Positions 21,380 to 30,649 of a stretch of 64,000 nucleotides of DNA are shown here, one piece after another. The DNA is from Ancylostoma caninum. Lineage: Eukaryota > Nematoda > Chromadorea > Rhabditida > Ancylostomatidae. How positions within the stretch are numbered: the first letter of the stretch is position 1; every line of letters starts with the position of its first letter. The notes beneath the pieces are model-generated. The model did not search any database and was not told where the DNA came from. It was given only the letters and a program-made list of their open reading frames with translations. The stretch spans positions 94,829-158,828 of the forward strand of contig JBAJFG010000025.1 in assembly GCA_037903475.1 (NCBI GenBank), in the 5' to 3' direction. The position numbers and the translations under genes were made by a program.

Positions 21380-21725
21380 TCGGTATATAAACTGTGGGAG
21401 AGTCCGTTCCGGTCAGGTACGAATGAGACGAACCGAACACGAACGAGGTATGCAGGTGCAACAAACACGCTCTCATAGCATGTCACCCACTATTGGTTCC
21501 AAGGTCCTGGGAGTGGATTCATGCGAAGATTTCAATTTTCCACCACTGTACACTTGCGCATTCCTTCGGCGACGTCGCCCAGTATTGGGAGAAGAAGAAA
21601 TATCTCGAAATTTTTGGGAATCCAATCAATCAATAATCGATTCAAGGTGGTTCCATTTTGGAAAACTCGTCCAACTGCTCAACTCGACATTGAGAGGTCG
21701 ATGAAGGATTACTACGAGCCATGAG
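21380..21725. repeat. Dispersed repeat R2, copy 3
   Basis: TATATAA at 21383 precedes GAGTCCGTTCC. From 21484 the sequence parallels copy 2 and encodes RRRNISKFLG, NRFKVVPFWKTRPTAQLD and IERSMKDYYEP in one frame ending at a stop (21724). The last block resembles VKDYYES in copy 1. The conserved frame may be relic coding sequence of an undescribed element. Confidence 0.65.
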
Positions 21726-21844
21726 ATCTCGTAACATCTTGTTCTCACAAATCCCTTTCATTTTCTCCACTGCGATGGATGTTGTCGTTGTGAAGAAAAT
21801 CAATGAAAATAAGAAAAAAGAAAAGTTCTCATATCTTATCAAAT

Positions 21845-23420
21845 AATCCGCGTGGGATAGCTGGCATAGGAGCAGTTTTATGAAAACTATTGAGACTGAA
21901 CAATCAGAAAATAGAAATGAAATATGTCACAGACTAAAAGAAATAAAAGTGTTTCTGAACAAATAAACCAAATTTCATGCTACAGCTCAACCTGTTTGAA
22001 TGCTGGAGTTTTTTTTCGAATTGTTGAGCCAACTACTGCCAAGTACTAAGTACACAGAATTTCCGTAAGGGCAGTCATTATCTTTCCGAAATTAATCTAT
22101 CAGTGTCAATGGAGCATTTGCCCGAAACTTTGGATAAATTAGCTGCTGAATACAATATCCAACCGTTCGCATTGCTCGGAATAGCGCAGAACAATGAACT
22201 TGATATTGGCTATACTATACCTAACTGCATTTAGCAATGGAAGGAAACATCAAACCCGAACAATGGGAAAAGCTACCTACCTTTACCGACGAAAATCCTA
22301 CCGACGAGATATTCCCTATTGCTTGGCTGGTTGCATCCGAGGAGTTGACCGTCGAAATAATGCAGAATTCCTCAATTAGTCAATGTTGAGTTGGCAGTAT
22401 TTCGCACGTACGAAAAAGGTATCTGCGGAGAAATTCGCGGAACTCGGCTCTTAATTCGCATCTTGAAGCGCGTTTCTTCTACCAGATTCGATGATGTCTT
22501 TATTTGGCTGCTCCAACTGACCAATGCATATTCATGCATTATGCATGTAACGCGGTCATGAATATGCATAAATGCAAATTCATGACCGCGTTTTCAGCGT
22601 TTAATTTATTGTCGTAACTTAATAGATGCCAGCACCCGTTTTCATGAATATACGTAAACAACAACATGATATCTTCACACTTTTGCTGTTTCCTTCCAAG
22701 TGGAAAACGTTCAACGCACTGGAAGCTATGTTCTGTCAGTTCAACAGATCATGGAACAAAATATTTACCTCCTCATCTCTAGTGCGGATCCAAACAGCTG
22801 ATTGTTAGCCCTAGCAATTAAAACGCCGCAAGCGCGCACTTTGGATACTACCTTTTTAAACTAGTTCCGCCACCGGCCAGAACAAACTTCTAGCTTTATT
22901 ATTGAACAATTTGGTCGAAAGTTCTCGGAAATTATAACCCTGCAACATACCTCTCACAAACGCGGCCTCCTGCTGGCTTTCGATGGAAGTTCCCAATGAG
23001 CACTCGAAGAAATTGGTAAGATTCACACGATCGAAGTGCTTAAATCGAAAATTGGAAGCAGTTTCAACCATGATTGAAATGGAGAAAAGGTTTTGGATGG
23101 AAAAGGCTAGCACATTCCTATCAAGAATAGTGCTCACTGTGACCCTGTTCGAAATCTCTGGGCGATCGTGGAAGTGATAAGTTTCGTTCAAAAAATTTGG
23201 GACATGCAGAGAAAGTGACTGGGAGTTGAAAAGAACCGAATCGGAACTTGCGGTTTGTAACAGACCAGATCTCCAGACAAAGCCCTCTGGGGTTCCTGGG
23301 ATAGTCTTCCGCACCGGTGCGATACTTTGAGTACTTTGACGTTGAGTGGTAAGGCAATTGGCGAGGTTTTATCGGCAATCTCGCAGACGAGCTTGTCAAA
23401 TACTCAGGCGAATGGAGTCC
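21845..23420. other. No gene recognised; one palindrome
   Basis: Contains open frames up to 152 codons (minus strand 23314-22856) without known motifs or splice context. A perfect palindrome lies at 22549-22592. A short hydrophobic repeat-like T-rich segment occurs near 22010. Confidence 0.3.
22549..22592. repeat. Perfect 15 bp-arm palindrome
   Basis: AACGCGGTCATGAAT at 22549 and its exact complement ending at 22592, separated by 14 nt. The neighbouring bases also contain ATGCAT words. Confidence 0.8.
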
Positions 23421-23427
23421 GTGAAAT

Positions 23428-23759
23428 GTGTTAATAGCTCTCTATGTACATATGTAACCAATCAATGTATCTGTAACTTGATTTTGACTTGTTATTTAGT
23501 TGAAAGTGCACAGCGGCATCTCTGTAAGAAGTGTTTTTGCCTGCAAAAACCATCCTGTTTCGTTGTCTCACGAAGGACCAAGTGGCGCAGCTGCAGCTCC
23601 TTCTCCATGAGCACAGTATAAATAAGGCTCGCAGTTTCTATGTAGCAGTTCCTCTTTTAACTCCTCACTATTACTTTCACTTATCCTAGGCTAGACTAGA
23701 TACTTAATTGTATGTCTGGAATGTAAATATAGGCATTGATTAAATAAAGTTTAATTACT
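23428..23759 (+). mobile_element. Possible LTR of a retrotransposon
   Basis: A 330 bp segment beginning TGTTAATAGC and ending TTACTCA, i.e. TG...CA. It has promoter-like TATAAATAAGG at about 23620 and a polyadenylation-like AATAAA at 23744, in the order expected of U3-R-U5. A GTGGCAACGGTAATCAGTTG word 60 bp downstream (23818) could be a primer-binding region of BEL/Pao type. No second copy or gag/pol follows, so it would be a solo or relic LTR. Confidence 0.35.
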
Positions 23760-24400
23760 CAAGTTTGAGGTGTGGATTGCGCTGAGGGGCAGAAAAGGTC
23801 GTGGACAAAGACCCGCGTGGCAACGGTAATCAGTTGGTAAAGCGAAAACTAGTTTAGTCCCAACAAATGTTTTGCCGAGGAGACCTCCGCGAGTGCATCG
23901 CCACGCGAACCTTGTCAATTGTGTCGCCACTCAAAACTTGCCAAGTTGTCAACCAAAAGTGCTATCAACCCACAAAAATTCGGATATCATCAAGAGTCGT
24001 GCCATGAGATCCAACTTTTATTAAGGTTTTTCTGTACGGGGAGTTCTCCGGATGCATTCTTCTCCGGAATTCAGTTCCCTGTTGCCCGTCCGAACTTTTC
24101 TATTATTTTTCATTGGTGTTCTATAAATTCAGTTCCTTATTTCCTGCTCAAGAACGTTGAGACAAGAGTGAAACGGGAAGGAGGAACAGAAAGAGACGGG
24201 ACCCACGATTCTATCCCACTTAAGCAAATTATGACAGAAGAATTGAATGGCTTGGGTTTAACAGATGTATGGGTATTTCGATATGCTCTCTGTTCGTGGG
24301 AGCCTTGAAATAATTTGGGATTCTTCATACTGAATCTGGAGAGCTTTTCAATTACTCCTTCATGCTTGTGATTGTATAGCTTCTACGTGCTCACCATTGT
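23760..24400. other. No gene recognised
   Basis: A 129-codon plus-strand frame (23919-24308) lies here with no recognisable domain. The following 100 bp resembles the 3' end of a LINE leading into the AAAT tail below. Confidence 0.3.
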
Positions 24401-24417
24401 ATAGCGCACTTATAGGC

Positions 24418-24445
24418 ATTTAAATAAATAAATAAATAAATATTT
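24418..24445 (+). repeat. (AAAT)n tail of a LINE or SINE
   Basis: TTTAAATAAATAAATAAATA follows CACTTATAGGC, like the tails at 11704 and 61142. Confidence 0.6.
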
Positions 24446-24446
24446 G

Positions 24447-24483
24447 GAGTCGCTGCCTTACCAGCTGAGCCATCTGTGTTGAC
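24447..24483 (-). repeat. tRNA-like head (A box only)
   Basis: The minus strand reads GATGGCTCAGCTGGTAAGGC, a good RNA polymerase III A-box context, but no B box follows; the AAAT tail cuts it off. It is probably a tRNA-derived SINE head or tRNA relic. Confidence 0.35.
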
Positions 24484-25169
24484 AACGTTGGTGGCTGAAC
24501 CTTCAACAGAGAGCGAAATGAATGCGTCATTTCATCTTGTCCCTGCCTCTATAACTCGCTAACGCATTCCCACGGCTCTTGCATTATCAAACAACCGTAA
24601 TTGTTTGGCCAACACATTCTCCTGCCATTTGTGATACCAAACACTCGGAACATGCCTAGCCAACATGTTTTCTCGTCCTTTTTGTCAGTTTCTCGGGAAA
24701 CATTACTAACACAATAAAACTAACACAATAAAAAATAAAATGAATAATAAAACACATTCTCTTGCTGAATGTATCGCTACCGAATTTCAGAGTACTACCT
24801 TGCAGGCCCTGACTTGCTTCAGCCATTCAGGTTTGCAATGCTTAGACCGGAGCGGTGAGTTGTGACGTCGATAAGGAGGAACGGCAACAGGACTAAGTTC
24901 TGATGCACCCCTGCGGATACGGAGATCACTCTTCTGCCCTAGTACTTGTAAAGGATATGAACACAATCAGTCAACACAATGATATGCTGAGGCCAACTTT
25001 GGTTCATGCGTCAGGCACAGTTTTGCTGAAAGATAGACTAATGCTGACAGTGCGTCAGACACACGTTTGCCGGTGTGGGTCGTTACGACGGGTGCACCCA
25101 TTTCCGTTCCATAGCACACATGCAGTGTTGACCGAGAAATCCACGTTTCTCCAAGCCCAAATGGAGGCG

Positions 25170-25445
25170 TAGCTGTATGGTGGAGTGTAGTCGCCGATGA
25201 ACATCAAAAGAGACGTTGAACCACATCTGCTCATTCAAGAAGTTCGTAAACGAAGTCCTGTTGACGAGGGCACCAGCTGCACCAACCACCACTCCTCTGC
25301 AATCTATGGCTCCGAAATACAGTTCTTCACTAGTGATGAAGGTGGCGTTTGGTTTAGTGGCCGGAGCCTTGTTCAGTCCGACGACGTCGCATCTTCCTCG
25401 CCTTCGTCATCAGTTCCTCTATGGAAGCCAGGCCTGCAGATTCGA
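25170..25445 (-). pseudogene. RTE endonuclease fragment
   Basis: The minus-strand frame from 25292 gives GALVNRTSF, homologous to GVLVNTNL of the RTE endonuclease at 9.6 kb. The 25354-25554 frame contains GLASIEELMTKARKMR, matching EASIEDLMMQARKIR. About 75% identical by eye to 9644-9850. The same copy continues at 27609-28095, beyond an inserted TIR element. Confidence 0.75.
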
Positions 25446-25838
25446 ATAAAAAGTATCTGAATCTTTGTTTGAGAAGGTGATACACTATATGTTTCATTAC
25501 TGCTTTCTGTTCCAAAAAATAGAAATCTAACCACACTTTTATATTGATGGTCATCCTGGTTCAGTGTTGTTCCTTTGCATCCATATCACTTTATCATCAC
25601 TCATCATCAGCGTGAGCTGAAGCAAAGACGGGAGCGTAACGGTGTAAGCTTGGAATGGTTTCATTCGTCAGCGTATGGAACTGTTACCGGCCTCCAGATG
25701 TTTCATTTAGAGAATGAATGAAGCCGTTATCGGCAACGCTAAGCAACCGCTTTGCACTAGCTCGCGCTATGGATGCGTGAAGACAGAGTGATATGGCCGG
25801 AAAGAAAACAACTTTGAATCAGAATGACCGCAAGTATA

Positions 25839-26737
25839 CAGGGTGCGTCATAAATATTGACGCACTGAAGCAATGCTGTAAAAAGGTCAACATCCCGAAA
25901 ACCACTAAATATGCATATCCAAAATGAAGGTCATGTCTTAACGAATACAAAAAATCCACTCCTGGAGCGCGCTCTCTCCTGGTGAAAGCAGCCACGAAGA
26001 CGTCAGTAGAGAATATCGCCGATGCGCCGCAACTGAAGTTCGTCCATTCTTCTCCGATATTTTAAAGAGGGTAAGCTTTAGGAAAACGATACTCCTATGG
26101 GAAGTAGGGCAGGTCTTGCTATCTAAGTACCACATAAAGGCATGTCCTTGTTCGCAACTCTTATCGTGATCCCGCCAAAGAAAGGCATCTATGTTTCACT
26201 ATAGAAAATTTTTCCCTTTCATTGTTTCTCATTCAAGCAATCTTCTAAGGGCACATTTTCTTGCTTATCTTAGTTCCCATCACAAGTCGAATTTATAGGT
26301 ACTTTGACAGGGCTTGGCTGTTGTGCAAGAGACAAAAGTGGTACAGGCCCAGTTTCAAAAATCTACTTGAGGGACTTCAATTTGGCATAGAATAGTCTTC
26401 GTTATGAACCGAGTTCCAGTCTATGGATGACTTCATATGGATGTCTTAGAGAGCAAGAGCTGCGCTATCATCCAGAGAAACATCAAGCTCCCAAAGGCTT
26501 ATCTGTTCAAGATCTGGGACAAAGTAGACCTGAGTCAGTTGCGGCGCAGAGGCTGTGCGATCCCTCGTCGTCTCTGTGACTGCTTCAGCAAGGAAGGAGC
26601 TTGCTGTGAAAAAGAGTGAATTTATTCGGATCGCCAAGACATGGGCTTTATTCTGCATATGCTCATTTGGAATGTTTTTGCATCTTGTCTTTTCTGCGGA
26701 GTCATTTTAGGTGCGTCAATAATTCTGACGCACCCTG
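25839..26737. mobile_element. Palindromic MITE with about 330 bp arms
   Basis: Termini CAGGGTGCGTCA are inverted at both ends, with TA (possibly TATA) immediately outside. The arms (25839-26170 and 26400-26737) are diverged inverted copies of each other: ACTTTAAA-type ends, CATGTCTT, GCGCCGCAACTGA and AGCTCTTGCT/GTCTTGCTATCTAAG words occur in both. Transcription would give a long hairpin. The short frames on each arm (about 60 codons) are mirror images of one another and not genes. TA flanks point to Tc1/mariner. Confidence 0.8.
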
Positions 26738-26912
26738 TATATACAGTATTTCTCAAAAATACTTGCCTCATGCTTCACCGCCCATCTTCTAAGCCGTGCA
26801 GCATCACCTATGCATTATCATACGTGCAGTAACACGATTAAGCTGACGAGCGGTTCAGCGTGAGGCAAGAATTTTTGAGAAAGACTGTATATTGCAGCAC
26901 TCTTCCGTTAGC

Positions 26913-26982
26913 GACGGGGTGGCCAAGTGGGGAAGATAGTGGGTTGTTAGACAGATCGAGGGTCGAGGGTTTGAACCACGTC
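26913..26982 (+). repeat. tRNA-like sequence (Ser/Leu type), pseudogene or SINE head
   Basis: A-box TGGCCAAGTGG (26920-26930) and B-box-like GGGTTTGAACC (26967-26977) sit at tRNA spacing. The outer seven bases GACGGGG and CCACGTC pair at six positions. The anticodon arm does not fold convincingly, so I call a relic rather than a working tRNA. Confidence 0.4.
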
Positions 26983-27608
26983 ATGAGCATCCCTTTTGAA
27001 ACCGTGTTTTTCATTCCTCTTATGTTGTTGGAATCAAATTTAAAAGATTAGAAGACAACACCTGACATATAACCTGACATACCAGTCACGGAATAACTAC
27101 ATTATATTAGACGTAGTGTACTCTCTCGTTTGCTGTAGAATATTTTTCATTCAAAACGATAATGGTTTGCCATTTTTTAAAAACGTCATACGTTGGCAGC
27201 GCTTACGCCAGGTGAAGTAATGGGTCACATCATTTCTCAAGATTTTGAGTTCTAGAGGACAATCACGAGTCAGAACACATCCGGACACCATTAGAACAAC
27301 TTAATCGGAGCAAGCTGGGAATATTCGTAAAGACAGATATCGGCTTTTAACCTCTCAAATTTAATTTCATCAACCAAGAATGAATGAAAAAAACACGAAT
27401 GCAAAAGGGATCACACGACCGGGTTCAAACCCTCTACCCTCTGATCAACATCCCACTGTATTCCCCCACTCGCCTCCCTCCCCTCCCTTCGTCGCTGCCG
27501 GTGCTACAGTTCACATAGAAGTGTGGTGGGATCTCTATTTTTTAGCCGAGGGCAGTAACTGTGCTGTAGCACCTTCTCAAACAAAGGTTCAAGCAAAATA
27601 GATTTTTC

Positions 27609-28095
27609 CGACCTGCGAAACTGGCCTCCTTCACCTCCCTTTTGAGCTCACCCTTATTGACGTTGCCGTAATAATGACTCTTCCGAGATCTTCGTTATTG
27701 TTATGTGTAGCCCGAAAGAGATACCCACAGAGAATAGATTGCTATGCTCTATTCCCCCTGTGGCTGGGCTGGGGCTTCATTGTGAGTTAGCCAGGCTTCC
27801 AGGGAGTGAACAATAAAGTTCATTGATTGGCAGTGGCTGCAAACAGCCTCCTTCGCATCTTTAGTCAGTCGAATAAAAGGTTTGGCCGAAATGAGGTGCA
27901 GAATACGATCTGCAGAAACATAGGCGCACTGGCAGGATGCTCCGGCACTGCAGAAACGGGGGGCTCATTCATCCACACCGTCTCAGGGCAGGCACTAAGC
28001 CAGATTTGGTCCGCGATTAGAGCCTTGTCCGCCACCTATAGAAGCGCCATTTGGTTTCGCGATTAACCTTTTGTATGAGAAAGATTAATGGGTGC
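27609..28095 (-). pseudogene. RTE 5' leader and start, second half of split copy
   Basis: Aligns with 9915-10440 of the intact RTE: GACTCTTCCGAGATC, AGCCAGGCTTCC-like, GATCTGCAGA, ACACTGCAGAAAC-like, TCTCAGGGCAGGCAC and TGGTCCGCGATTAG in the same order, about 75-80% identical by eye. The order relative to 25170-25445 is that of one minus-strand RTE copy with a 2.2 kb insertion. Confidence 0.75.
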
Positions 28096-28099
28096 AATT

Positions 28100-29195
28100 C
28101 ACCACACTTCTTTTCGAAGGTCAGTGAGGTATTGATAAAGATAGTGATACGTACGATTTCTCTGAACATAAATGAGTGACACTTCTCAGAGATGCTATGC
28201 GACAAAACTTACTGGGTAGAAAGTGTAGCACATGTTGTTTTTCTGGTTGAGATGGAATCCTTCACGACATGGAGGAGGAGGCGTTGCTAAATTAGATGAT
28301 TTTTCAGTTTTATCACGCATTTCTCATGTTTTTTTTTTCAAGAATATTCTCTTAAATACGTGTATTTCCAACAGTGTTGCCTTCAATTTATTAAAGGTTA
28401 TGTCGATTTTGAGGCAGGACCGCCATCAGATGTCGAAAAGCCGATTGTTCGCAAGGAAGTTTCCTCAATAATGAGATCGCGCACCAGGCTAACATAGTGA
28501 ATTGCTCATATTGTTAGAAGCGATGGCTGGCGATGCAGCATTCATACCTGTTTTACCCGTTAATCTTGAGACACTCAGCAGAGCATTTTGAAGTTTTCTT
28601 GTCACCCGACTATTCGAGTTTATAGCGAGAACTTGGGGAGTCTTTGGAGCAGCATAATAATGCTAGCAGCATTGACTTACTTCCGATTCTCCAGATCTAT
28701 GCCGCTAGCAGAGAACGAAGCATTGCATGTGAAACTAGAATTTATGTTTGTGAACAGATCACAAACATATTCGTTATCAGTTCTTTTAAATTTCCTTTTT
28801 TTTCTAGCCAACGATCTGATTGATTTTTAGCTAACAAATTTTTTGGCCAAAGTCTTTCGTAGCACTCCGAACCTTCTAAGGTTTTAGCCTCAGTTTGGTA
28901 CCTGGTTCTCTCCACTAACACCCACTTTCCTCTTCAAAGAAGAATTATAACTATATTAAGAAACCCTGCATTGAGTTTCATATATTGTAGAGCTACTTCC
29001 ATAAAACGCATATCTTTCCTGATCCAAACTTCAGTGCAATTTTGAATAAGGTTAGAGCCTAGAATACAAAAATGCCCAGCAGAAAACAGCGGGGATCCCG
29101 GCCTACAACCTCGACCACCCTCATCCAGCAAAATGCCGTTTGGACATCTTTCACTGGTTGCATTATGATTTATACACATGTTTCACATGTGTTGT
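28100..29195. other. No gene recognised
   Basis: AT-rich with poly-T tracts (28330, 28797). A minus-strand frame at 29179-28934 contains RCPNGILLDEGGRGC, see findings. No repeat boundaries seen. Confidence 0.3.
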
Positions 29196-29199
29196 CACA

Positions 29200-29740
29200 A
29201 ATTATTCACGAGCTGCAAATGATAACGGCAAGCATGAGTAAAAAAAACAAAGCAGGAGAGTAGGTACCATTCAGATGCTAGAAAGAGGAACTGTCAGCAA
29301 AGCGCACTCACACAACATTTCGGCAACACGTGGGCTCTAGCGCTTGCAGGGTGGATTTCTACGACCACGATTTATGAACGCATAGGAAAGCGAAATCATC
29401 TTAGCAAACCTACTTTTACATTCTACAACTCCTAACATTACCTAGTCTATAGAACAAGTAATCACACTAGCCATCTTTGTTTGCGTGGATAATATCTCAC
29501 CAGTCCCAGCCTAGGACTACATATGTCATTCCCCTACTACTGCGCTTCCTGAGGCGCCGCCACCAAAACGTCCTAGCAGAAAAATTGATGACCATCGCTT
29601 CAAGGTGGCTTTATTCCTGAGAATTCCTTCAACCGTATCAAATCGGTATTCAGTGGTCGGACGAAGGATTAGTATGGTGGACCCAGCATAACAAATCTGA
29701 TTGATATGGTAGGGCAACCAGCCAAAGTTGTCCAAAAAGC
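29200..29740. repeat. Dispersed repeat R2, copy 4
   Basis: Begins GAGCTGCAAATGATAACGGC and tracks copy 1 through CATTCAGATGC, CCTAACATTACCT and GCCAAAGTTGTCCAAAA. The NISKFG block is partly deleted, leaving IDDHRFKV. Confidence 0.6.
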
Positions 29741-29744
29741 TGGT

Positions 29745-30640
29745 GCCGCTGCCATGTCTGTGTCGTGCCATGTCTGTGTCGCCACTGCGTAATATACGTA
29801 CCAGCAGCATACTAGGTGAACGAGGTGGAATTTCCGACGCGTTTTTCTGAGCATCTCGGACAGGTGAAAAATGTGGTGCATGTTGTAATTCCGACTTCAA
29901 CGGAGTTGGGATGGAGGTGAAGAATGTTGAAATCTTTCGTCTGAGCGGCCTTCATAGCGAAAGTCCACGAAAATCTGAGCAGATAATTCATTGCAACAAT
30001 TAGAGCAACATTCTATTTACTTGTTGTCATCATCAATTTTTTCACCTCTCCACATCCCTTTCTCTCCTTTTCCCCTTCCCTGATAGTCCATATAAAACAT
30101 TCCTCTTTATAGAAAAACAGGCTTCTTGCAGCTTCACTCAACTTCGTTTCATATCGAATTAGAACCGCTCGCATTTCCACTTCTACCGCATTAGCACTTT
30201 TCCAAAAAGAAAAAAAGAAAAAACAAGATGTTCATCTTTCTTGAATCGGTTCTACATATACGTGTGCGAATATCAGGACATCAAGTTACATAGTTCGTGT
30301 GTTTTTTCCAATTGATTAATTTGATGCGGTCATTAGAATTGGACATATCCAAGAAAAACATCTCTGACACCGGCATTTATTCTTTCGCCGTGTTCGAAAA
30401 GCAATTGGTGGGGCTCAAAACGTTTGCGTCTTTTCGAATGAGTCAAAGCTGACAACACCGCTCAAAATTGGCTCAGGCTGCGCAACGGCAACCAGGAAAA
30501 AGCGAATAGGTTGAGTTTACCGAGAAGGACGGGACCCACTTACGATGCACTAGTTTTTCCGTTCAACATTCATCCACATCCACTGTCCCCCTCGGCCACC
30601 AACCCGTCCTCTTTCATACAACTTCAAAACGTGAGAAAAA
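29745..30640. other. 3' flank of the lectin gene
   Basis: No open gene. Minus-strand AATAAA at 30381-30376 lies about 270 nt past the lectin stop codon and could be its polyadenylation signal. The plus strand near 30110 carries TATAAAA and A-rich runs of unknown meaning. Confidence 0.35.
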
Positions 30641-30649
30641 CGCCTGAAC

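Larger units (their letters stand above)
25446..27608. mobile_element. TIR element (about 2.16 kb) inside an RTE copy
   Basis: About 95 bp at 25446-25545 is present inverted at 27515-27608: both contain CTTTGTTTGAGAAGGTG and AAAAAATAGA followed by CCACACTT. The two ends sit exactly where the RTE sequence is interrupted, so this is an insertion with long inverted termini. No transposase is recognised in the interior, which also holds the palindromic MITE at 25839 and a tRNA-like sequence. Confidence 0.6.

Noticed and set aside
22856..23314. 152-codon minus-strand frame
   Set aside because: No recognisable domain, overlapped by plus-strand frames, no splice context.
23919..24308. 129-codon plus-strand frame
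   Set aside because: No known motif; region leads into a retroelement-like tail.
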